Shown one piece after another: positions 21,263 through 31,411 of a stretch of 64,000 bases of DNA. Position 1 is the first letter of the stretch; each line of letters opens with the position of its first letter. Below the pieces are notes generated by a model. The model was given only the letters and a program-made list of their open reading frames with translations. It made no database searches and was not told the DNA's origin. This stretch comes from Lasiosphaeris hirsuta (Eukaryota > Ascomycota > Sordariomycetes > Sordariales > Lasiosphaeriaceae), in assembly GCA_030549175.1 (NCBI GenBank), contig JAUKUA010000002.1:3844001-3908000 (forward strand). Reading direction: 5' to 3'. The position numbers and the translations under genes were made by a program.

Positions 21263-22300
21263 ATGGCACCCACCAAGAAACCCAGGGTACGCTCATCCAC
21301 CAAAGATACCTCCCCCACCGCCCTCCAAAAGCCTTTCCAGCCCGCCCCGGTCAGCCTGGCGCCCTTCTACACTTCCCTCTCCAAGAAGCACGTCTACATC
21401 GTCCACATCGACCCGCGCCCGGTGGCCTTCAAGCGCAAGATCTTCCTCGTGCCCTCTGTCATGAATATTTTCATCGCCCTCCTCTTCGTCTGGCGCGCCT
21501 GGTACATCCTGCCCTACTACCTAGAGCTTCTGGCCTCGACCCTCGGGTACCCAAACGCCACAACGCTGCGCGCCGCCGACCTATCCTACGGCGAGCTGAT
21601 CGGCGTGATACTGCGCCGCGGCTTCACCTTCCTACTTGATTTCGTCCTCGTCGTCTTCGTGTGGCCGTGGCCCGCCGAGTTCGTCATTGGCGGCACCACC
21701 ACGTCCGGCAGCCCCGTCGGCTGGCGCTGGGCCGTGGGTTTCCGCGAGCGCGAGGTCTACGTGCGCCGCAGCCGGAAGTGGGACCGGGAGATCGGCGATG
21801 TGGCCACCGCCGCGGCCGAGGGAACGGGAAACCGAGCCGAGTTCTGGGAGCGGGTCCGGACGGCGACTACGCCCATGCTGTTGCAGCAGAAGACGGGGTA
21901 TCTTCTCATGGATGGGTTCTGGGATCTGGACTGGAATGCCATGGTGCTTGCGACGAAGCTGGCTGACGACAAGATTTTCTCGCTTGATGAGCTGGAGACG
22001 GTTGTCTTGTTATACTCGAAGCAGCACGGCTGGGTCTGCATTGACCAGAGTGAGGGTGTCAGCGCCAAGGAGGACGAAAGACGCAAGCAGGTGTTCGCGT
22101 TCCGAGATGCGCTTGCGTCTATGGGCAAGGAGGATCTCTTCTTCAGGTGGATTGAGATCGTCCAGTACGAGACATCCCAGCCGGGCGGCTTCGGTGGAGA
22201 GAAGCAGGTTGCCGTGGCGGAGCAGATCAGAGAGCTCTTCAGGGCCGGGGGTGTTGACTTTGACAAAGTGTGGGGCGAGGTTATCGGCGGCCCGATATAA
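21263..22300 (+). CDS. conserved hypothetical membrane protein
   Basis: A single exon encodes 345 aa from the ATG at 21263; the frame is open upstream (from 21173) but that start would be TTG. I do not recognise a named family. Residues 1-40 are basic and Pro-rich. Two hydrophobic segments at about 62-85 (FLVPSVMNIFIALLFVW) and 119-140 (RGFTFLLDFVLVVFVWPW) look like membrane spans. They are followed by a soluble C-terminal half of about 200 residues rich in Trp, Glu and Arg. The layout suggests an integral membrane protein, possibly of an organelle, with a large soluble domain. It is divergent from IFM1 and convergent with PDAP1, 200 bases away. Confidence 0.85.
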   Translation: MAPTKKPRVRSSTKDTSPTALQKPFQPAPVSLAPFYTSLSKKHVYIVHIDPRPVAFKRKIFLVPSVMNIFIALLFVWRAWYILPYYLELLASTLGYPNATTLRAADLSYGELIGVILRRGFTFLLDFVLVVFVWPWPAEFVIGGTTTSGSPVGWRWAVGFREREVYVRRSRKWDREIGDVATAAAEGTGNRAEFWERVRTATTPMLLQQKTGYLLMDGFWDLDWNAMVLATKLADDKIFSLDELETVVLLYSKQHGWVCIDQSEGVSAKEDERRKQVFAFRDALASMGKEDLFFRWIEIVQYETSQPGGFGGEKQVAVAEQIRELFRAGGVDFDKVWGEVIGGPI

Positions 22301-22500
22301 ACAACTCGACCCCTGATTTTCGGTTTATTAGCAATCAAGAATTAGACGGCGGGATTTTCAGGTTCGCCACAGCTTCCTGCACACATAGAGCATGCGAGAT
22401 TTGGTCCAAAGGGGCATTCACGAAAATATGGGCTACATAGCTGCCCCGAACAGGACGCAATAGTATTACCACTTCGGCGGAAAGCCGATGAACAGATGCC

Positions 22501-23428
22501 TCATTTCTTGCCCTTTTTCCCCTTGGCTGATGGCCCAAGGGCAGCCTCCCGCTTCTTGGCCTCCTTGGCGTCGAGTTCGGCCCTCTTGGCAGCCTCTTGC
22601 GCTTCCCGCTCCTCTTTCTCGGCCTATGCAAATAAATCGTTAGTTGTGTGGATGATTGCGATTTGAAGGTAGGCAAAAATACCTGCTTCCGAGCAGACTC
22701 GGCCTCCCGCTTTTCGCGGATCAACTTGAGGCGAGCTAGATCGGCCTTGGCCTCATCGGTCTTGCCCGCTTCATGCAACTTGCGATATCTCTCCTTGGCC
22801 TGTGCTGCCTCGAGCGACTCGCGCTCGCGACGGTTGGGGGTGCCAGTGACGGCCAGCGCCTTGACGCCCTCGGTAGCCTCATCGACTTCCTTCTTCACGA
22901 CAGGTGCCTTGGTCTGGTTACGGGAGGCGCGCGAGTGGTTGGGGTTGGCGGGCATCGGGCCCTCGTCGCTCTCGCTCTCGCTCGACGGCAGATCGCCGAC
23001 CTGGACGGCCTGGCCCCGGGCACGGGCCAGCGCTGCCTCCTTCCGTGCCTTCTTCTCCTTCTTGCGCTCCTCACGGCTTAGCTCGGCTGCGGCCGCCGAC
23101 TGCGTCCCCGCCGGGCCGGCATCGTCGCTCTCTGACTCCTCCGATTCCTCCTCAGAAGACTCTTCCGACTCTTCCTCGTCCGAATCCTCGGCGATGGCGC
23201 CCTTCTTCTTGTTGGCGCCTACGCTCCACATGGAGACCTCATTGCCGTCGGCATCGAGGGGTCGAAGATCGCGGGAGTAGTGCTTGCCACCTAGGTTAGG
23301 GAAATGTCAGCTAAGTGCGTGCGCATTCCGATAAAGGATCTGGTAGCTGAATATTTACCTCCACGGACGGGCTTCTTGAACTTGCCACCGCGACCACGCG
23401 AGTTCGCACCAGGACCGCCGGGTGCCAT
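22501..23428 (-). CDS. PDAP1: PDAP1/HASPP28 family phosphoprotein
   Basis: Three minus-strand exons, 23428-23359, 23290-22683 and 22623-22501, encode 266 aa with introns of 68 and 59 nt. The N-terminus is Gly/Arg/Lys-rich ([18 protein letters not shown]). It is followed by a Ser/Glu acidic block (about 45-75) of casein-kinase-2 type sites. The PDAP1 domain follows: [28 protein letters not shown], then a Lys/Glu helix ending in KGKKGKK. This matches the 28-kDa heat- and acid-stable phosphoprotein, a small soluble protein of poorly known role. Raw translation runs into the second intron, so the terminal exon would be missed without splicing. Confidence 0.92.
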
Positions 23429-25068
23429 TTTTGAGATCGTGGGTGTTGTTTGTCTTGTGTCTAGGCTGAGGGGCTAAACGCGGGGAATCGCAAGAGCGGT
23501 TGAGAATGGAGGGGTTGAGCAAACAGTCGAGGCGGGGAGAAATGCAGATTCAACTGGAAAGGATCGAGGGGCAAGTCAAGTGGTTTTTTCTCGCTTTTCC
23601 AATCGCTCAGGCCGAACAACCGCTGAAACAGCAGAGACTTGACTCGTAATCGTGAAGGGAAGGGAGCCAAATGGGCCAAACGAGAAGGACCTAATCCAAC
23701 GATAAAGGAGGGGCAATAGGCCTTGGGAAACAGCACGAGTCTCGCCTGCCATTCACCAAAAAGCACTGCCCCGCCACGGTGGGCTCGTTGGCCTCTCGTG
23801 GCCCACCAGCCTTTGACTCATTTGGGAGATGGGCTCACATATATGGATGCGCTCTGATTGGCTCGCCTGCTGACCCACCTTCGCGTGGGGAAACGGTTTA
23901 CCTTTTAAAGCGCAGCGAGCAAATGTAATTTTTCTCCTTCTTCTTTTCTCTTCATCATAAAAACTGATTCCTCCCTATTCACTCTGGTTTACGTCCTTTT
24001 GCAATGGCATTCTAGAGGGGAAATGGGAGGATAGAAGCAAACGTCATCGGCTAACCCCTGTCTCTGCCTTCCCCTTCTTGGGTTGGTCCCATCCATGGGG
24101 ACGGGGCTCCGGCTGATGATACATTCAACCCTCCCACATTGCGTTGGACACAATTTGGCAGCGCAGTAAGCTCGACGCGGCGTGTCTTGCGGCCTGAAAC
24201 GCAGTTACTGTCATATTGTCCTGCGGTGGTTGTGCTTTCCTGGTATTTGAGCATCCGCGTGCATTTGTCCCCAACACAGAAAGAACCAAGCATGAAACGG
24301 TTCCAATTGTTGATTTGAAGGTGAATGGAGATGCACATTGTATCACTTGTCCACATCAATAACTCTTGTGGCTTTTGCGGGCACCTGTTGAACAAGCTGA
24401 TGGGTGAATGCTCTGGACGGGGTGAAAACAATTTCTGCCGCAGCCCGGACCCCCATACTTGGAAGTTGAGGCTCAGTGTCTGCCTATTCTCAATTCAACT
24501 ACTTGAGGCGACTCCCAAATTCTAAGCCGCTTTTCATTGAACGGCCCGAGGGTCATGGAATTGCTCCAAATTTCTGCCTTATGGTTAATGGGACACTTGA
24601 TGACAGGTTAGTCAGTCTGGCCGGATGTTGTGCGGCCAAGGTCAGTTTGCCGCCGGCCCAAGTTTCTCGGCCAGCTACCTGTCTGTCTGCCCATGGTCAT
24701 GTTGAAGCCGACCAACTATGGCTGTGCTACTTTTCGGAAGCTCATTGGCCTGCTTCCGCTGCCTGCTTTGTTTTATATGACTTTGACGACAGCCAACCGG
24801 TTGAGCAGCCTCTGAGTGACTATCTGCCTCAGTGGTATGACAGGTGTTTAGCAAGGCTGCAAGACGGCGGCCGTGGACAGTCTGGGCGAATTATTCAGTT
24901 GTGGCTGTGAATACCTTCATCCAGACTATAAGACGTGCCGTGTCTTCCCCAAGTACTTGATAATTGCCTTCATCCTACATGGGCCATACTGTAAATGCAT
25001 ACATACATACATCCCTATACACACATCCTTCCCACAGCAGCGCCCCAAGCAATCAACAGTTTTTGACA
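23429..25068. other. 1.6 kb intergenic region, divergent promoters
   Basis: The region lies between PDAP1 (-) and the zinc-finger-like hypothetical (+). A TATAAGA at 24927-24933 lies about 140 bases upstream of the right-hand ATG and could be its TATA element. An open frame at 24476-24910 has no ATG start and an unconvincing composition. Confidence 0.55.
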
Positions 25069-25866
25069 ATGTCAATCACCAACATCAACCAAGAGCAATT
25101 CGAGCGACCAATGAGCCAAAGCAATGTAAACCAAAACCATGCCTCTAATCCAACGCACTGTCCCTGTGGCAAGAATTCGATCTTCGGATATCCGCCCTCG
25201 ATACCCGACCTGATAAGGGACTTCCCCGACGTGGTCCCCGATTTCAGCATACGGCGCGACCAACCACGCTGCCGGAGCTGTGACTACCGCGCCTCGATGA
25301 ATAGGTACCAAAACTGGTGGTCCGACGTCAACAAGTACATGGTGAGCGTTTCGAAGGCGTTGCACAAGGAGTACCCAGGCGACACAGCTATGACTTTGCG
25401 CCAGGAGGGGGTCCCAGGAGCCGAAGACTACAACGCCAGGTTTTGGCTAGATTACCGCAAGGAAGTGTTGAAGGAGCAGGCGAATCGCTATACCGAGGCT
25501 TGGAAGTTCATTGCGTGGATTCCGTTCTGGTCTATCTGGGGGAAGCCTGTTGGGCACAAGGACATCGTGTGGCCGGAACCGCCTGCTCGCCAACCTCTGT
25601 TCGGCGGAGAGCTTCTGTTTGGCGGCCTGCCTCTGGATGGACAGCAACTAGCTGACGACCAGCTTTTATTCAGCGCCGATCCTGGGCTGTTTGCCGGTGA
25701 GCCTTTGCCGAACGACCAGCTTCTGTTTTCTAGCCAACCTTTGCCGAACGACCACTTTCCATTCAACGACCCGCCTCCGTTTGACGAAAATCTCCAAGTT
25801 GACGAGCGGCAAGTTCCATTTAGCGAACAGCCTCTGGCATCCAATTCCGAGTCGAAAATGGGATAA
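25069..25866 (+). CDS. hypothetical protein, Cys-pair motif and degenerate C-terminal repeats
   Basis: A single exon encodes 265 aa from the ATG at 25069. No family is recognised. Residues 1-30 are Asn/Gln-rich. CPC (31-33) and CRSC (68-71) could together bind one zinc. A Trp-rich middle (NWWSDVNKYM, WIPFWSIWG) looks folded. From about 180 to 255 there are degenerate repeats of about 11-13 residues with the consensus QPLPNDQLLFS, varying by single residues, so the tail probably grew by local duplication. There is no signal peptide or membrane span. It converges on the next gene with 156 bases between stop codons. Likely lineage-specific. Confidence 0.75.
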   Translation: MSITNINQEQFERPMSQSNVNQNHASNPTHCPCGKNSIFGYPPSIPDLIRDFPDVVPDFSIRRDQPRCRSCDYRASMNRYQNWWSDVNKYMVSVSKALHKEYPGDTAMTLRQEGVPGAEDYNARFWLDYRKEVLKEQANRYTEAWKFIAWIPFWSIWGKPVGHKDIVWPEPPARQPLFGGELLFGGLPLDGQQLADDQLLFSADPGLFAGEPLPNDQLLFSSQPLPNDHFPFNDPPPFDENLQVDERQVPFSEQPLASNSESKMG

Positions 25867-26022
25867 CTGTGGGGCCTGGGCTGTGTTTTGTTGTTAATGT
25901 TATTGCTAGCCATCGTGTCCATCGTGTTTAGTTGAACAATACATACACTTAGGATGTACATATTCTTGGTTAATCCGCGCTGAGTGGCGATGGATAGACG
26001 CAGATGTCTATAAATGACCATC

Positions 26023-27621
26023 TCATCCTGCAAAAGAGTTGAGCATGTCTCCCATGTTCTGTCTCTTGCGGGGGTTGGCGCCTCGGTTCTTGTTCCCTCT
26101 CTTCCTTTCTGTCGAGGGCTGTTTGTCGATATTGGTATTGCAAACACATCCGGTGTGGTCCGACATCGGGGACCGGTAAAAAGTATAGTTGGCCAAAATT
26201 CTTGGGGGTCCGTGAAAATCTCCTTGCCTTTCCTTTTGTAGCTCGAGGGTTACGAAGGGTTTCGGTGGTAGAGGGAGTGGCTTGGCTCGGCGAAGGGGGA
26301 TCATCCTTGCTTTGGCACCACCTCGAAGGTCCAAATGATCAACCAAGGCGTAAACCATTATTGCCCACAAAGAAGCATCGACCTTTTTATATGGATCACT
26401 ACTTTCCCAGTATTCTTCGTCCTGCGACCGATCAGGCTCACTGTCTGACCCTTGGTTGTTTTCGTTGCCCAACGGCTCACCAAGTCCGATATCTGAGGGC
26501 TGGCCGGATTCTTCGTGTGAGGGGTCTTCTCCATCCATGAAAGTATCCCATATTTCCTCTAGGCGTGATGTTTCTAGGCCTGGCTCTGGGTGTTCTGAGT
26601 AATGCGAAAGCCTGACTGGCACCGGGTACAAGTGATCCACGTAGCGCTCGTCAAAGCTGGGGGACACGACGCCCTTTGTGATAGCAGAGCTCCCCCGCCG
26701 GCGACCGAAAACCAACTCAAGAAATCTATCAAGGCATCGGCGGTAGGTGAGTGGATCACGACTGCCGAGGTAATCCCCAAGCGTGGACTTCCAGCCATGT
26801 GCTCTCGCAGTGGCTTGGATCCTTCGATTTATGTCCACGGAAATGTCATAGACGCAGAGGGAAGGGAATTTTGAAACATAGCAGAAAGATTGCTCCGATA
26901 GGAAAGTGCTATCGGTGATCCTGAGGACCTTCAGTGCGGGAAAGGGGCTAGTCTTCTCGCTCCAGCCCCTGACAAGGCGGTCGCCTACTCTGTCGGCATG
27001 GCTGTCGTGGGGCCCGTTGAACTCTAGGAGGCTAAGGTTCTTGAAATCGGCCAAGTCCATAAGAATCTCTTCCCCGATGTCTTTGAGTTCTCTAATGGTG
27101 AGGAAAACGAGGAAGTCGGAAGCCGGCGACCTGAGCGGTTTGATCAATGCAGTAAGGTCGTCATGCGGGCCTGTTCTTGAGTTGGTGTATCTGTATTGTT
27201 CTAGAGGAATAGCTTTGTTTTGGATATCGCTCGCGACGTCGGAAACCAGGGGTTTGGAGAATAGCTTCCAAGTTTTGAAAGTTATATTTTTCCTACAGTA
27301 GTTCAAAAGTCAGCAACATCCCCCATAACATCATAGATGTCCGGAACAAACACACTCTCTCCAAAGCACTTGCCAAAGTCGACGAAGCAGTGGGGCCGCC
27401 AACCCAGCCACTTGCTCCTCATGTATATTGGCGATATTCTTTGCGACCTCGTTGACGCAGAGGTCCACCAAACTCGCCGGTCCCTTTCGACGGCGCCGGC
27501 GAAGCTCATGGACCTCTGTGTTATAGGCATCACTTCCGAAACGGTCATTCCACCAGCGCCGACTTGCATCCTCGCGCCTCCCCGCTGTCCAGTCATTTTG
27601 GTCTGCATATAGCGTTGTCAT
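26023..27621 (-). CDS. hypothetical F-box-like / LRR-like protein
   Basis: Two minus-strand exons, 27621-27356 and 27292-26023, joined by a 63-nt intron (GAGAGTGTG donor, CTGACTTTTGAACTACTGTAG end), encode 511 aa. Residues about 50-90 (LVDLCVNEVAKNIANI, then LRRLWQVLW) look like the degenerate F-box start of a large fungal family. It continues with leucine-spaced segments such as LKVLRITDSTFLSEQSF and FPSLCVYDISV that resemble irregular leucine-rich repeats. The last 150 residues are acidic then basic (KRKRGNKNRGANPRKRQ) and probably disordered. F-box proteins select substrates for SCF ubiquitin ligases; this assignment is inference. Alternative: a lineage-specific protein with no F-box function. 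Confidence 0.75.
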
Positions 27622-28192
27622 TTTAGGCGTGTTGAAACCAGGAAACCGATAGGCGGATTGGGTTTAACCAGGTAGGTGACGTTTATGATGCCTTGTTTAT
27701 TTGCCTATCCGAAAGGACAAAAGTATTTGGTACGGTAGGTATCTGCTTATCCATCAGTAGGTGTACCAAAAAAAAAAAAAAAAAAAAAAGGTGTGTAAAC
27801 TGATGCCGCGCGATGGAATGAAATGAGTGACTCGAGCGCGATTGATGAACGCACCTTGTAAGAGAGGGGTGGGGGGGGAGTTGGTGGCCAAATAAGCAAA
27901 GACCTCATGGCAGTGTAGTGCGGGGCGGACATGGAAACTACAAGGACTACCGGAACAACAACAACACAGACTCTGGTGTCAAAAAGCCATTACACATAAT
28001 GTTAATAAGGCAAAGGACCTTATTACAGAGCGTTGATAGCATTCTTCTATCAATTTGGTCCACTAAAGCGATTCCTGCTACGCATTTCAAATGACGTCGA
28101 CAAACCATTTTCGACTCAATCAGGAGTTGGCGGGGAGGCCTGGCCTCCTAAAACCTTCACCCCCAAGCAACAATTGCCAGTGCAGTCCCTTT
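27622..28192. other. intergenic region with (A)22 tract
   Basis: 571 bases lie between the start of the F-box-like gene and the 3' end of the MFS gene, both on the minus strand. A 22-base A run sits at 27768-27789 with GGTGT on both sides. No gene was seen. Confidence 0.55.
27768..27789. repeat. (A)22 homopolymer
   Basis: Twenty-two consecutive A, preceded by AGGTGTACC and followed by GGTGTGT. It could be simple slippage or the tail of a very small retroposed insert. Confidence 0.9.
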
Positions 28193-29856
28193 CTATTTTT
28201 CTACTATCTGCACCTCGGGTCTCCCAGCATGCTCCTTTTCCACGCGTGACGGTTGTGCCTCGAGGTGCAATGCCTTATCCTCTGCAACAACGGGCTCGAT
28301 ACCGACCTTGGTGTCGCGATGCGTGTCCATGACATCGCGCTTGTAAATATTGACATAGAGGGGGTATCTACACGAGCCATAGTCAGAACAACTCCATCTC
28401 GAAACCAAAAACTTCCCAGCGGACTGGAAACTCACATAAACGCCAGGACATAGCCCATCATGGGGATCGCCATAGCCACATGGGCGTTGCGCGCGTCGAC
28501 GACGGCGCCCGCCATAGGGGGGAACACCATGCCTCCCGAGATGGCAGCGACTAGGAGCGACCCGCCCATCTTGGTGTGCCGGCCCAGCCCGCGCAGCCCG
28601 AGCGTGAAGATGGTGGCGAAGCAGCACGATTCGAAGCACAGCACCAGACACAGCATGGCGATCGACGTCGTGCCCCCCGTGTTCATGGCCGCAACGATGA
28701 AGACGAAGCAGAGCGCAAGGTATGCCGTCAGCAGGTACCGCGGCTTGAAGGCCGGGATCGCGAGGAGCCCGCTGGCGAGGAACCGGTTGAAGGCGTAGAG
28801 GCCCTGGGCTGCTGCGAAGAGGTCCGAGGAGGTTGCCTTGTCGCGTCCGGTTTCAACGCAGAAGTTGATAAAGTAGTTCTAACACAGGCAGCATGGTCAG
28901 CTAAAAGCCCATCCGCTCCGGGCGGATCCTGGGAACTCACCGCCACAGCAACCTGCGCACCAACATAGCAAAACTGTGACATCACAGCCAGGAAGAGATT
29001 CGTCTGCTTCCGGAACGGACCCGGGTCGTACTCTCCAATCTCGTTCTCCTGCACATGCATATCGGCATCGGTGATCTCGGGCATCGGCGCCAGGAAGAAC
29101 AGGACGATGAGCAGCCCGTCAAAGGCTGCGACACCGAGATACACCCACTGCACGTTGCGGAGCCCATCAACATTGGTGCCCGTGTTGGCGAAGAAGACGC
29201 GGGCGGCCAAAAGCGGCGCCATGAACGATCCGACGCCCTGGACCGCCTGTGCCAGGTTCAAGCGGATCTCCGAGTACCGCGGCGGGCCGCAAATGGACAG
29301 AAAGGGGTCGGCCGCCGTCTCGAGTGTCGCCAACCCAGAGCCAACGACGAACATACTGCCGCAGAAGCCGCCGAACGACCGCTTGATGCCCGAGGGCCAG
29401 AAGAGGAGGCAGCCGACGGCGAAGACGGCGAGTCCTGTCATGAAGGTTACTCGGAAGCCGTATCGGCGTAGGATCCAGCCCGAGATGGTCGGCGGACAGA
29501 TGAAGTAAGCGCCAAAGTACGCCGCGGAAAGACCCGCGGCTTTGCTTGCGCCGATATCGAGTTCTCCTTGAAAGTGCGAATTGAGAACTTAACGAGGTAC
29601 CTGTAAGCTACTTCTCAAACAGTTGTCGTGGGTAAGCGAACTTACCATCGAGCAGCCCGTAAGCAAACCCCCAGAGGAAGAACAAGATCGTCACTGTGAC
29701 AGGCCAAGTTTAGCAGGGTGTGCCTATTTTCATGGCTCGCAAAGTTCTGGACGCCATACCGAGTGCATTGGGAATCAGCGACTGCCTCAATGTCAAGTTG
29801 GCGGCATTGGTGACGACGTCGTCACTGACGGTAACCTTCCTGGTCCACAGCCCCAT
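28193..29856 (-). CDS. MFS permease, fucose/glucose:H+ (FHS) family
   Basis: Five minus-strand exons, 29856-29760, 29693-29646, 29587-28941, 28878-28436 and 28367-28193, encode 469 aa; exon 2 is only 48 nt. The start MGLWTRKVTVSDD leads to NLTLRQSLIP and then VTILFFLWGFAYGLLD, the family's TM1 signature. Further hallmarks are AAYFGAYFICPP, GSGLATLETAADPF, NLAQAVQGVG and the C-half TLGLRGLGRHTKMGGSLLVAAISGG. The fungal members resemble bacterial FucP/GluP and import sugars by proton symport at the plasma membrane; the substrate here is unknown. About 12 membrane spans are expected. The cytosolic C-tail is charged. No sugar-metabolism neighbours are present. Confidence 0.93.
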
Positions 29857-31411
29857 GGTTTTGTGATGTTTTCTCCTGTCGCGGCAAGTCGCTGCCACTC
29901 GGTGAACTTCTCAACTTGCTCGTACAATGGCAGCTCCACGTTCCGAACTTGGATCTTGTTATTCTCGTCAAAGTTAACAAGAGGAAGTCCAACCAAAAAG
30001 TTTTTGCAACAGCGGGCGAGTCATGCAGGGGGGCGCGGCCCCAAGATAACCCAGTTGCACTCTGCGCCGGATGAATGCGTTGGTATCGCGAGGATCGGAC
30101 TTGGGTTGAGAACCACAAGCGCAAGAAACAAAATGATACCCCCCAACCCGGCAGAAAGGGGACGGGTTAGGTAGGACAGCGGGACGGGATCGTCCCACAG
30201 AACAACCAACCTAGCAACCACACACACACACGCACATGAGCGCGCACCCAGGCAGAACAGTCTAATCTGTAATGTAGCGGGTGTAGATTAATGACAGGGG
30301 AGAGAATTTGACGAAACAAAACAGCTCGGCGTAGAATTTATTTAATATAAAAATCCGACGAGGTCCACTAGCCGTTAAAAACAATCAGGGGAGGAGAGCC
30401 GTAGTATACCGATAACACAGCACCACATAACCGGCCCCAGGCGTAGATGAACTCCTCAAAGGGTCGGCAACTGACGGATATATATCCGACTGCAACCATA
30501 CAACCCATCCACCCGTCTACTTGGATGGGGGGGAGGGGAAGAGAAGCATCTGCAAAGATGTGAAGTCCACATGCAGATCATGCGCTGCACCGGCCAGCGG
30601 CCGACCAACCAAACCCCAACCCGTGCTGTAAGTGCTGGGAATAACACCCCCCACGAGACTCTGACATAAGGCCATGAAAATGCGATGCCAAAAAGCGAGC
30701 ATCAAGATTCTCCATGAATGAGAGGAATAGGGGAGGCGGAGTTGGTAAATTCACATCTCCAACTTGGAGAACATTCCACTCACAAAATGGCTAGCAAGGA
30801 TAAAACTGCTGACAAGGTCTGCCAAGGTCAGATTATCCCCAGATCAAGATCCCCAACTCTGACCTTGCTCGATGCAGCGTCACCGAACAAGACCCCTGGG
30901 TTGGGGATTGTGGGGTAATAGGCAGGGGACGAGGGTCATGCCTGGGTGCCTGGGTAGAACGTGGTTGTAGACACCAATTTAGCTGTTGATTCACCGAGGC
31001 CCGAACTACTTACGGCAGAGCAAATGGGTACGGGTGCTGGTCAATGTTTTGCATTTATTTTGTCTACCCATGACATGGCTTTCCTAGCACATCTCTCATG
31101 GTCTCTCCCACCCTTCTGCCATGCCGACTTTTTCACCTCACAGAGGTCCGTCCAGTGCGCAATGCATAGGAACCTGCCCTGTTTGCTCATTCACCCAGTA
31201 CTTGAGTGAACCATGTCAATTCCTTTCCCACGAGCTTCGCGAGGGAGGTCAACTCGGGCCACCCGCTTCTGAACTGTACTTTACGCCGTTTGTCCAGAGC
31301 TTCTTCCCTGTCAACCTATCGCTGGTTTCGCTGTGAGGGATTGACCAGGCTAAAAGCCTAGCCACCTCCCGATGCAAGCCAAACGCCCCACTTCCATACC
31401 ATGTTTACCCC
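29857..31411. other. 1.55 kb intergenic region
   Basis: The left side should hold the MFS promoter and the right side the eIF2A 3' untranslated region. Short frames here overlap on both strands without splice-supported continuity. No gene is called. Confidence 0.5.

Noticed and set aside
24476..24910. 144-codon plus-strand frame
   Set aside because: Begins with GTG rather than ATG and has no family resemblance.
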